Positions 9,208-18,592 of a stretch of DNA of 22,686 nt are shown in pieces (the first letter of the stretch is position 1; every line of letters starts with the position of its first letter). The translations under genes were made by a program, and so were the position numbers. The DNA lies in the NCBI GenBank assembly GCA_004802725.1, contig SGPM01000396.1, positions 1 through 22,686 of the forward strand, given 5' to 3'. The notes below the pieces were generated by a model, which saw only the letters and a list, made by a program, of their open reading frames with translations, had not been told where the DNA came from and did no database searches. This DNA is from Antrodiella citrinella. Lineage: Eukaryota > Basidiomycota > Agaricomycetes > Polyporales > Steccherinaceae.

Positions 9208-11209
9208 ATGTCTGCATTCACACTTGCAAAGTCGGCGTACAACGCTTTCAATCGCGAGAAACCCCATGTAGGTCATTTCCCGATCCTCGGGGTCCATCCG
9301 AGCTCGGTTTGATCATGATCTAGTCCTCCATCTCTGCTTGGGTTGATATCTTGACCTCAAGCTCGTACGAAGAAGAAGCGTACGACGGGTATGTCTACTT
9401 CAATCTCTACAAGTTTTTGTGGTTCTAACAGTTCGACAGGATACCAGAACTTGTGGACTCGATCAATATTCAAGCAACTGGGCAAGCTCTCTCTTGCTGT
9501 GCCACAGCACATACGCTTACATGGATCTGCTCATACCTACAGACCTGCAGAGGCGTCCAGGGCTATCCGGAAGAAGTTGAAACATAGTCCTGATACCCAC
9601 TCACAATACCGTGCACTCGTCGTTAGTACTCCTGCCGATACCGTCACAGTCCTTATCTTCACCATCGACCTGTCTTAGATTCTACGGGCAATCGTGGAGA
9701 ATGGAGGACAGAAATTCCAGAGTCAGTGTACCACCACGAAACCCTCTACCCTGAAATGACTGCTGACAGTATACAGGTTCTTTCGCTGATGCTCAGCTGA
9801 CCGATACACTCAAGACTATGGCGTCGAGCTCGACCAACTGATCCGAAAGTCAAGAGGAAACTCATGTCTGTTCTTGCGGCATGGAATTCCCAGTTCAAAG
9901 ATGACCCCACTATGTCCCTGGTCGCAGGCCTNTACAAACAGTGCAAACCTCTGGAAGCCCCAGGGCGCGCGAGGACTATGGACGCCCCAATACGTGCGAG
10001 GACACAAGACGCTGTAGCTCTCGATGTAAGCGGTATCGATTACGATGCTGAACACAACGAGAGGAAACGCGAGAGGAAGGAAGAAGAGAAGCGAAAGGCT
10101 AGAGAAGCCAAGGAGGCCAAGGAGTCGGAGAAACTGAAGTTGATCAAGCAGCGTGAGGAGGCCAGGCGGCGGAAGTCTGCGCAAGGCAAGACAAATCGGA
10201 AGCCCTTCAACTTTGAGCAGGCACGTTATCATCTATGTGGTGCTCGATTTCTCGCTGATCTTGTGACTGTAGGAGAAGCCTCAGGTTTTGAACACTATCG
10301 CCAGTGCATCACAAGCCTCAAGCAATCTGGTCAATGCCATCACGGTTAGTACATGACGTCGACGTCCTCACTTATCACTCATGCCGTCAACAGCTTGTAA
10401 ACACTGAGTACGACAGTATCCTCACAAATGCAAGAGTTCAAGAATGCCTCGAGGTTACCAAAGGTGTACGGAAACAGGTCGTTAGGTACATTCAGGTATG
10501 TCGATTGGTTCTACAAACGGTCGGAATACTAAAGACCTTAAAGCTCGTAGAGAACGAAGACATGATCGGGGCTCTCATTGAGTCAAACGAGCGGATTATC
10601 GCTGCTTTGGACATGTATGATACGGTCAGTCTTCATGTTGATATGTCCAAAACATCTTATCTGAACCGTATCAGTTGTCCAAACCGCGTGTGACAGAACA
10701 AGACGTCGAAGATGTCCAAGAAGGTCTCGCGAAGGCACATATCCACGACTCTGAACTCGGAAAGTTGCAACAGAAGCAACGTGCTGCCGTGCAGAGATCT
10801 ATAAGCCGTGGCACGCTTCCGTATGCACACGACGACAGTCACCTGCATCCCGACTTGCAGGACCTCAGCTTCGGACCTCTGGGTGCAGAACAAAGGTACA
10901 CGCGTGTTGTGTAGTCCATTTGGCGATGTCAATTGATCCCTTTTGTATAGGGATCTCCCTCCACCCATGCGTCCGACTACATCACGCTATTCTTCCGAGG
11001 ATGATGTCCGGCATGGATCCCTGTCCGATTTCAGCGACTACCAGTCGTCCGATGAGGAAGCTCACAACCAGGCCTCTTCTTCTGGTATCCAATCGAGGAA
11101 GAAATATGTCACCGTCTCTGACGACGATGAAGTGGACGTACGCAAGGATCCTAAACGGGGATTGCTGGAAGAGGAGGACCCGTTTGCTGACCCGTTCGGC
11201 GATCCCTGA
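9208..11209 (+). CDS. LSB5: LSB5-like VHS-GAT domain protein, with a one-base frameshift
   Basis: Predicted adaptor of endosomal/endocytic trafficking, about 488 residues if the frame is corrected. Exons: 9208-9267, 9324-9388, 9440-9481, 9543-9621, 9679-9721, 9777-10220, 10273-10344, 10394-10495, 10544-10624, 10675-10895 and 10951-11209. Residues 1-150 form a VHS-type helical domain (SAWVDILTS, AEASRAIRKKLK, LVILRAIVENGG). A Lys/Glu-rich helix spans about 190-225, and a GAT-like three-helix region about 245-335. The acidic tail ends DPFADPFGDP, two DPF motifs of the kind that bind AP-2 appendages. Exon 6 reads into a TGA at 9839-9841 unless one base is skipped, after which the VHS frame continues with no other defect. 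Two introns have GC donors. Family call is strong; direct orthology to yeast LSB5 is inferred. Confidence 0.82.
9482..9542 (+). other. GC-AG intron in the LSB5-like gene
   Basis: The frame and protein conservation require an exon end after the two bases GG at 9480-9481, followed by GCAAGC. This 61-nt intron ends in CTACAG. No GT donor nearby gives an open joined frame. Confidence 0.75.
9826..9842 (+). other. Apparent +1 frameshift in the VHS domain
   Basis: Upstream sequence reads in one frame to a TGA at 9839-9841; downstream, Asp-Pro-Lys-Val and the rest of the domain are open in the next frame. Dropping one base here restores one continuous VHS domain. No intron of plausible size fits the short gap. 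An undetermined base lies about 90 bases downstream. Confidence 0.8.
9932..9932. other. Undetermined base (N)
   Basis: Third position of a CTN codon in the LSB5-like gene. All four possibilities encode Leu, so the protein is unaffected, but it marks a low-quality spot. Confidence 0.99.
10221..10272 (+). other. Second GC-AG intron in the LSB5-like gene
   Basis: The exon ends in GAG CAG and the intron begins GCACGT and ends ACTGTAG (52 nt). The phase-0 join gives Phe-Glu-Gln then Glu-Lys-Pro-Gln, the entry to the GAT region. Nearby GT dinucleotides give a stop or a wrong frame. Confidence 0.7.
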
Positions 11210-11354
11210 AAAGGTCACGGCGACTGATGGAAAGTGCGAGAAGTATTGTATCTTCTGTAACTTCTGGTAAGACTGGAATGTATGCGACATGTATATTCAT
11301 ATGTAACAGTGCTGGGGTTCAATTATCTTTTTTTCCAAGTTGCTCTACGGTGAC

Positions 11355-11382
11355 GTGTGACTTCATAATGACTGTGTCACAC
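11355..11382. repeat. Inverted repeat upstream of the seryl-tRNA synthetase gene
   Basis: Arms GTGTGAC (11355-11361) and GTCACAC (11376-11382) with a 14-base spacer. The left arm overlaps a TGACGTG bZIP-like core. It sits about 50-75 bases before the start codon, so it could be a dimeric factor site; function not shown. Confidence 0.4.
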
Positions 11383-11430
11383 ACGGTATAGCAAGCGCCC
11401 ATACTTCACAACTTGAAAGTTGCTCCCCGA

Positions 11431-13001
11431 ATGTCGACGTTGTCCATTGGGCGTGTGTCAACTCGTGCAATTCGTACACCAAAACCCCGCGGTGAGTTGC
11501 TTATAAGTATGTAGCTTACATGTACTCATTGTCTGTGCTCCTCCAGGCTACCAGTCACGATGTCTATCATCCAAGCCACCGGAATTGACCACCTCAATCC
11601 CCAAACCTCGCCTCAATTACCGGGACATGGCCGCTAACGTCGTGTTCAAATCGCACAACGCATTCAACCGGAAAGCGTCACTTCCACATGGTTCCGTCCA
11701 GATGATCCCCCGCTTATACGACGAGCAGAAAGCCGTTCTCAAGACCTTGGACGAGAAGCGGCATACCCGTTCAGTGATCGGGGAGCGTATACGCCTGAAC
11801 GCGAAGAACCCGCCGGAGAAGCTACTCGCGCTTGAGGAGGCGAAGGTGTTGAAGGAGGAAGTTGCAGAGCTTGAGCGGACACTGGGGGAGATAGAAGAGG
11901 ACCTGTACAGGATTGCGCTCTCGGTGCCGAATGATACTCATCCGGACGTCCCCATAGGTCCCGAATCTGCTGCGACGACGCTCTCCTTGCATGGTCCTGA
12001 ACGACTTCCTGCATCACCTCAGCGAGACCACGTTGTAGTTGCTACGGAGCTCGGTCTGGTGGACCTGGAAGCTGGTGCTGCAGTCACGGGGACTTCATGG
12101 TACTACCTCAAGAACGAAGGCGCACTACTGGAGATGGCCTTAACGAACTACGCCATGTCAATAGCCATGAAACACGGTTATACTCCCGTGACGACCCCAG
12201 ACGTCGTCCGCACTGACATTGCCTACCGGTGTGGGTTCCAACCGCGCGACGACCACCTTGTGTCCCAAATGTACCACATCGCACAGTCAGGTTCGTTGCC
12301 TGAATTGGTGCTCGCTGGGACTGCAGAGATTCCACTTGCTGGGATGTTTGCGAACCAGATCTTTAGCGAGGAGAAGCTGCCGATCAAGGTCGTTGGTCTG
12401 GGCAAGGCTTTCCGGGCTGAGGCTGGTGCTCGTGGAACGGATACGCGGGGCCTCTACCGGGTGCATCAATTCACGAAGCTGGAGCTGTTTGTCGTGTCGT
12501 CGGAGACGGGGAGTGAGAGTGTCATGGAGGAGCTCAAGACTATTCAGACTGAGATATATTCTGGTCTAGGTTTGCCATTCCGGTAAGTCCATGTTATCAT
12601 TTGCACGAGAGCGGGTGCTGACACAAGTACATAGGGTGCTAGATATGCCGACAGAAGAACTGGGCGTGAGTGCTTATAGGAAATATGACATGGAGGCGTG
12701 GATGCCGGGGCGCGGTAGCTGGGGCGAGATCTCCTCTACGTCAAATTGCACAGACTTCCAAGCTCGGAGGCTGCATATTCGATACCGTCGAAAAGCATCC
12801 TCTGGATCGGCGGTAAGTGGAATCCCTTTCGCGCATACGCTGAATGGGACGGCTGCTGCGGTTCCAAGGCTTATTGTCGCGCTGATTGAGAACGGTGCGA
12901 GGTTCGATGGTGCTGGTAATCCTGTTGGGCTGGATTTGCCGAAGGTGTTGCAGCCTTTTTGGATTGGGGCAGGGAGCAGGGATCTAATACGATGGGTGTA
13001 G
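11431..13001 (+). CDS. DIA4: Mitochondrial seryl-tRNA synthetase
   Basis: Class II synthetase charging mitochondrial tRNA-Ser. Exons 11431-11491, 11547-12582 and 12635-13001 give 487 residues. The start comes from the short first exon, rich in Ser, Thr and Arg with no acidic residue; joined to exon 2 it reads through an Arg-Cys-Leu-Ser-Ser segment typical of a cleaved mitochondrial presequence. Residues about 75-135 form the tRNA-binding coiled-coil arm. Motif 1 lies near 203-240, motif 2 ([17 protein letters not shown]) near 308-325, then [11 protein letters not shown], and motif 3 ([18 protein letters not shown]) near 435-453 with its conserved Arg. An ATG at 11560 is out of frame and not used. 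Mitochondrial location is inferred from the N-terminus and the DIA4-like sequence. Confidence 0.93.
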
Positions 13002-13104
13002 ATGGCATATAAATGATACATTAATGTTACACCTCTCAGCCCACGTCTTGTTTGCTGGGCTATTGTAGAGTAAGATGCTTTCAAATTCATCGCCTGGGGA
13101 CGCG

Positions 13105-13151
13105 ACGCGTTTGGTCATCATGATGTTGACGCGTTGACGCGTTCTACGCGT
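13105..13151. promoter_or_regulatory. Cluster of four MluI cell-cycle boxes (MCB)
   Basis: Exact palindromic ACGCGT at 13105-13110, 13129-13134, 13137-13142 and 13146-13151, ending 92 bases before the RFC4 start codon. MCB elements bind the MBF complex (Mbp1/Res with Swi6/Cdc10) and drive G1/S expression of replication genes in yeasts; regulation here is inferred from position and copy number. Confidence 0.75.
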
Positions 13152-13243
13152 CGTCAAATTAGACGCCATCCCTGCTTGTTCCACTTCATCCACCATCTTC
13201 TCGCGACTGTTTTGGAATTTGAGGGGTTTCGCGGAGACACGTT

Positions 13244-14696
13244 ATGTCATCAAAAGGCAAAGAGCCTGCAAACGGGTCTGCTGCTGCATTGCCGTACGAG
13301 CTACCATGGTGAGGCTCCTGCCTTCTTGCGTGGCGTGAACCGTTTATTTACACAACGGCCCGTAGGGTGGAGAAGTACAGACCCCAAATCTTGGACGATG
13401 TTGTAGGGAATACGGATACGATTGAACGACTGAAAATTATTGCGAAGGATGGAAACTGCCCACATATCATCATTTCGGTATGTTGCTATTCGCTTGGTGT
13501 GCCGACGCGTCTTGACGAGGAGCGTAGGGTATGCCTGGAATCGGTAAAACGACGAGTATACACTGTTTGGCGCACCAGCTATTGGGAGACGCGTATAAAG
13601 AGGGAGTTTTGGAGCTGAACGCGTCGGACGAGAGGTGAATTGCTGCCTGTGACTTCCGTGCCCATGACTGACCTTACACCCCAAGAGGTATTGATGTTGT
13701 GCGCAACAAGATCAAGACTTTCGCTCAAAAGAAAGTCACACTTCCGCCCGGCAGACATAAAATCATCATTCTGGATGAAGCGGACAGGTGCGACTTACAT
13801 GACATAGCACCATTATTGACTTGCTGATCTGCTCTACAGTATGACCCCGGGTGCTCAACAAGCCCTGCGGAGAACGATGGAGATATTCTCGAATACGACG
13901 CGCTTTGCGTTCGCGTGCAATATGTCGAACAAGATCATTGAGCCAATACAGAGTCGTTGTGCCATTCTACGTTATGCCAAGCTACGAGACGCGGAGGTCT
14001 TGAAGCGGTTGCTGGAGATTTGCGAGTTGGAGAAGGTATGTTCTCCGTTACTTGCGGATCATGATATGCGCATTTACTGAGCAAAATAATAGGTCGAACA
14101 CAATGAAGACGGTCTGGCGGCCCTCATATTCACTTCAGAAGGAGATATGCGACAGGCTATAAACAACCTACAGTCTACCCACTCAGGGTTCGGCTTCGTC
14201 TCAGCAGACCACGTCTTCAAAGTCTGCGACCAGCCCCATCCTGTTGCGATCCAGGCTATGATTCGCGCGTGTATGAAGGGTGATATTGACGGAGCGATGG
14301 AGAAGTTGAACGAGTTGTGGAATCAAGGATACAGTGCTGTGGATATCGTGGTCACCATCTTCAGGGTTGCGAAGACATTTGACGAGTGCGTTCCTGTTTT
14401 GTGTACCTTGCGTTGTGCTAAGATGTCCCTCCAGGATGCCCGAATACACAAAGCTGGAGTATATCAAGGTAAATTTCTCGCTATTCCGAGAGTGTCTTGT
14501 ACTGAGAGGGCACTTCAGGAGATTGGGTGGACCCATATGCGGATCCTGGAAGGTGTAGGCACAGTCATACAGCTCGGAGGTCTGATGGCTCGACTGTGTA
14601 AAATGTGCGTTCAAATTGTCTGTATGCAAGTGATCTTCAATTTTACTCACGAGAATTTGCAGGAACCTGAGACCTGAGCTGTTCAAGGTAGAGTGA
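13244..14696 (+). CDS. RFC4: Replication factor C small subunit RFC4
   Basis: AAA+ subunit of the clamp loader that places PCNA on primed DNA in the nucleus (yeast Rfc4, human RFC2). Nine exons: 13244-13308, 13366-13477, 13528-13634, 13686-13787, 13840-14035, 14093-14385, 14435-14468, 14519-14604 and 14663-14696, giving 342 residues, a normal length. The N-terminus carries LPYELPWVEKYRP. Walker A is [10 protein letters not shown] (about 60-69), a form typical of Rfc4; ELNASDERG follows; Walker B is ILDEAD (123-128); the SRC arginine-finger motif is at about 167-169; and the collar domain ends in MARLCKMNLRPELF. All eight introns keep frame. The four ACGCGT boxes upstream fit S-phase induction. 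Confidence 0.97.
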
Positions 14697-14987
14697 TATA
14701 TCAAGGCACTGGTACACTGTGATTGTACATGTCGATATTCACATTCGATTTTTCTCTGACTTGTCCCTGGATGGAAGCTTGCGACCGTCGACGGTCCTGG
14801 CAGACGATGCAGTGGGATGTGGTACATAAGGTTAGGGTATGATGATGCGATTATGCCGCCGATCTCAGACGATCGACTTAGTCATCTACGATCGTGTCTC
14901 CGTCTTTCTTCTTCACTCTCTCACCATGCACACTCATCATCGATACATCCTTCGCACAGTGCATCTCCTAGGTCGCAGCGATATACC

Positions 14988-15926
14988 ATGAGCGCAGCTC
15001 AAGATACTCCAGTTGCTCGCCGTTTACAACATGTGAACCACATCATCATCGTCTTGTCTGGCAAAGGCGGCGTCGGCAAATCGTCCGTCTCCACGCAGCT
15101 TGCACTTTCCCTCCGTGCGTCCTCGCCGACAACACGCGTTGGTATCTTAGATGTGGATTTGACTGGCCCATCGATACCTCGAATGCTCGGGCTGGACGGG
15201 CATCCGGTTCACCAGAGCAGCGATGGATGGGTTCCAGTGTATGCGGACGGAGTTGAGGCACGATTGTCTTGCATGAGCGTCGGGTTCCTTCTCAAGAAGC
15301 GGGGGGATTCTGTTGTGTGGAGAGGTCCGAAGAAGAATGCTATGATCAGACAGTTCTTGGGTGATGTGCGATGGGGAGAGCTTGATTATCTTGTGATTGA
15401 TACACCGCCTGGTGAGTAACAGCCATCTCAGCTTCCTGAAACCACTTGTTAAGACCATCCTCTGAGTCTAGGCACTTCAGACGAACACTTGTCTCTACTG
15501 GAACATATGGCACCGGTACATTCAAAATTGTCCGCTGTCATTGTCACTACACCGCAGGCTGTTGCTCTCATGGACGCGATGAAGTGCCTCTCCTTCACGA
15601 AGGCGGTCTCTCTCCCTGTGCTCGGCCTAATAGAGAACATGAGCGGATACGTCTGCCCATGTTGTGGAGAGATCAGCAATGTGTTCTCAACTGGAGGTGG
15701 GGAAGAGATGGCCCGCCGCGAAGGTCTGCATTTCCTGGGTAGCTTGCCTGTGGATACAGACCTAGTCACCCTACTGGATGCCGCGGAGCCCAAAGGCCCG
15801 GAGAGCCGAGCTGAGGAAGGGTCGTTTGAGCTCATGCGGCGGTATGAAGCAACTTCCACCGCACCTCTGTTCAACAAGATAGTTAGCGAAGTACTCCGTT
15901 CTTTGGAGAGTATACGGCAGCCATAG
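14988..15926 (+). CDS. CFD1: Cytosolic Fe-S cluster assembly factor CFD1 (NUBP2)
   Basis: P-loop NTPase scaffold that, with NBP35, assembles 4Fe-4S clusters for cytosolic and nuclear proteins. Exons 14988-15411 and 15472-15926 give 292 residues. The Mrp-type deviant Walker [10 protein letters not shown] starts at Gly25; [14 protein letters not shown] follows; the switch region DTPPGTSDEH is split by the single intron; the C-terminal CPCC (Cys203 and Cys206 form the CX2C that bridges the cluster, with an extra Cys205) lies in [10 protein letters not shown]. No NBP35-type N-terminal Cys cluster is present, which favours CFD1. The chosen ATG at 14988 matches the family start. An in-frame ATG at 14853 would add 45 Ser- and His-rich residues. 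Confidence 0.95.
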
Positions 15927-16934
15927 GGGTCCTAATCAGGTTCGTCATCTCCGGCGGTCTCTTGTCACTTATGAATCAGTTAACTGACATCTCCATAGCG
16001 GCACGGTGCAAGCATTGGACGCCGCGACTGAAGTGAACAAGACTTCCGTACTCAATGATACATCTTCATGACGCCATCAAAGTGCATTTGGTGTTTTTCG
16101 ATCTACATGCGGGGAAAGGAGGGTTGCCATAAGCGATACGAGACCCAAGGATCTTTCAGCAGATGATCTTTGGAAGGGACGTTGGTCCTGAGCGAGGGAA
16201 GCCGCGGTATGTATTACCGAGATTGGAACACGATGATCATCTGCACTAGCCTCCCTACATATTCTCTCAAGTTGAGATCAGGACGCTGGTGGTCTTAGAC
16301 CTTCAGGCATTGATGTACCGACGTGCGTTCTCATCGACAGGACGGGTGTTCTCGTCACCTGGGGCATGATGAGGAGAGATAGCGTGCACGGGTCGGTGCA
16401 TGACGAGTGCGTGTGTGTCCCGAATATGCGAAAGAAATCGCGGGAGGGCATGCGTTTGTGTTTCTGCAAGTGAGAGTAATTGGGAGGTGGGTATTCGGAG
16501 GTGATAAGGGGCACGTGTTGGTCCGGTTGTGGTCATCGATCGGGTGGTGAGGGAAGGTTGGGTCAGGATTCCAGGATACGATGGATTCGTCGCCCACGTT
16601 CAGCCACGTTCCCGGCAGAGAGACGTTAGGTTGACAAACGACGATGTCCCTGCCCGGTCATCCGAGTCTACAGTGCAGCGTGTCCAGCGATAAACTTTAC
16701 CTCCGCTTGCCGACTCTCCTGCCTTGCTGGGCTTTGCGTCTTCCAATCTTCTATATCGGACTCTGCACTTCATTCCGTTTTTTCTTTCTCCTCCTCTCCT
16801 CCTTTCATATTTTCATGTCTAGTGCCACCTAATCCCCCTCAGCACCCCCTTCTCATCTCAGTTGACGCATCTCTCAACGACCCGAACGAGTATACACAAC
16901 GAATCATACGAACCAACACACGGTGACCTCACCA
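15927..16934. other. Intergenic region, CFD1 to the RRM gene
   Basis: About 1 kb without a convincing gene. The plus strand is G/A-rich around 16350-16570 and switches to strongly C/T-rich from about 16700 to 16870, the likely leader of the downstream gene. A five-codon uORF (ATG 16815, TAA 16830-16832) lies 102 bases before the main start. Minus-strand frames at 16278-16597 overlap one another without homology and are treated as chance. Confidence 0.5.
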
Positions 16935-18592
16935 ATGCCCTCCAGCGGCTCAAGCATCGATGGGAGCTACAAGACAAACAACCACAGGGATCCTCTCGAA
17001 CTGCCAACATGCGGTATGTGATTACAGAGTACTACGGAACAAAGACAATAATTAATCGTGTTTCCTTGTCTCATAAGACGCCGGCCCAACCACCCCTACA
17101 ACTACAGCAGCAGTGCACCACTTTGATGCACTCGCATTAGAAATCCCCTCCATGCAGCAGCTTGCACGCAAACCCTTCCGACGAGATCCCAGTCGCATCA
17201 AGAAATGGGTTCTGGACCAGCAAATGATAGTTCAACACCAGGCGTCACCGGAACCGGACACTCCCCCAGCATCACCAGACAGCTGTGAACCCCCCGCACC
17301 CTCGTCAGGATGTCATCCATATCTTGCGTATCCCCACCTCAACACCCAGCGTACCATGTCCTCAAAAGCCAGTCGGATTGAGGAGTCGGCTTCCGAATGC
17401 TTTGTTGTTGTTGAGGAAAGCAATGACGTCCGTCCTGGACGCGACGCGTTTGATTCACACAGGGTGCGTCCAATACACGTGATGCTGTAGAACTGCCTTT
17501 TTGATTTCGAACGCGTGTAGACACTGCGGTCCATGCCCCCACCCACACCCAGAACCCCCCGTAAGAGCTTAGGGACAGGCAAATCTACGCCAGGCATTGA
17601 AGGCACTGCACCCGCGTTACGGAATTTCCACCTGAGCTTTGCGACACACTCACGCAAACCTTCAAATACCTCTGCCTCCTTCACGACCCGTTCTCCGAGC
17701 CCCTCTCGATCCTCTATTTTCCGCCGGCCTGCAACTATCGATACCCAGTCATCCTATACCCAAACAACGAGTCTTGCTCCTTCATTGTATAGTCCGAAGC
17801 CAACACGTGCGATCTCTCCAGAATTTGGAGGGTTGTCTCCTCCTGACAACGGCTCCTCAACATGGAGGCTAAGAAGGCCTACTGTCTTAGGTCACTTCCT
17901 CGCACCCTCGGATGGTCAGACAGACGATGCTAACCCTCCCCGACCCAGCACTTCCTCTACCTTCACCCATTCCTCTGCTACTTTCACACAGCCTTCGACT
18001 GATACCCTGAGTACGCCGCCCAAGATGAGCTGGGGTCGCTCACATCCCCCAGGTTCATTCTTCAGGTCTGCGCATTCCTTGTGGTCTCTTCCTACTAGCG
18101 CTAGCCACCTCAACGACCCTCCGCATTCGACAAAAGTCATTGCTCGCGACTACGACTCGGATAGATCTTCTACTTTCCACCCTGTCGGGGGACGTCCTGC
18201 GACCACATTGAGCCTATTGGGTAGCCCTCGTCGGAGAAAGAAGCGCAAATTGATCATCAGTGGTCTCACTCACGGAGACCATTCGCGCTTCGAAGCGGTC
18301 AGGAAATGGTGTGAGGTATGTGTGTAAGGCCTTATGTTACTTGCGTACAGGTACTCATCATATTTGTTCCAGTCTTTTGGCGAAGTAAATCAGATCACAA
18401 GAATGCAAAACGGTGATCTTCATATCGACTTCCGAAAGAATGAGGTTGCGGACACTGTAAGTATATGTCATGTTCTTGTTTTCTGTTTACGATATTGAAA
18501 TATTCTCACAGGTGTGTCGTCTCAATGCCCGAGTTCATATTGCTGGTGTCGGCAGCGTTGGCCTGTCCTGGTTCACCGGAAAGAGACCATGA
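16935..18592 (+). CDS. Low-complexity protein with C-terminal RRM-like domain
   Basis: Function not recognised. Exons 16935-17013, 17078-17463, 17521-18315, 18373-18456 and 18512-18592 join in frame to 474 residues. The first ~390 residues are Ser/Thr/Pro-rich and look disordered, with many SP and TP sites (for example PPPTPRTPRKS). A basic SPRRRKKRKL at about 389-398 could be a nuclear localisation signal. The last ~79 residues resemble an RNA-recognition motif: a first strand KLIISGL, helix HSRFEAVRKWCESFG, a strand around VNQITRMQ, and GDLHIDFRKNE in place of RNP1, followed by a second helix and strand. The start is chosen because only this ATG gives a frame matching exon 2 across the 17014-17077 intron. 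Possibly an RNA-binding regulator phosphorylated on proline-directed sites; inference only. Confidence 0.72.

Noticed and set aside
8957..9271. Open frame running through the 15-bp tandem repeat
   Set aside because: It overlaps the end of UTP11 in another frame and exists only because the repeat unit is 15 bp without stops; no start context or homology.
11310..11335. tRNA-like T-loop ggttcaatt followed by a run of T
   Set aside because: The flanking bases do not form a T-arm stem and no acceptor, D or anticodon arms can be paired upstream.
11560..11637. ATG at 11560 as the start of seryl-tRNA synthetase
   Set aside because: It is out of frame with the synthetase and hits a stop after 25 codons; the two-exon start at 11431 gives an in-frame mitochondrial presequence.
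16360..16375. C-box-like ATGATGA as a box C/D snoRNA
   Set aside because: No matching D box (CTGA) with a terminal stem at suitable distance was found.
16278..16597. Overlapping minus-strand frames rich in His, Thr, Arg and Pro
   Set aside because: Three frames overlap the same bases, none has splice-supported extensions or family resemblance; they follow from the G/A-rich plus strand.
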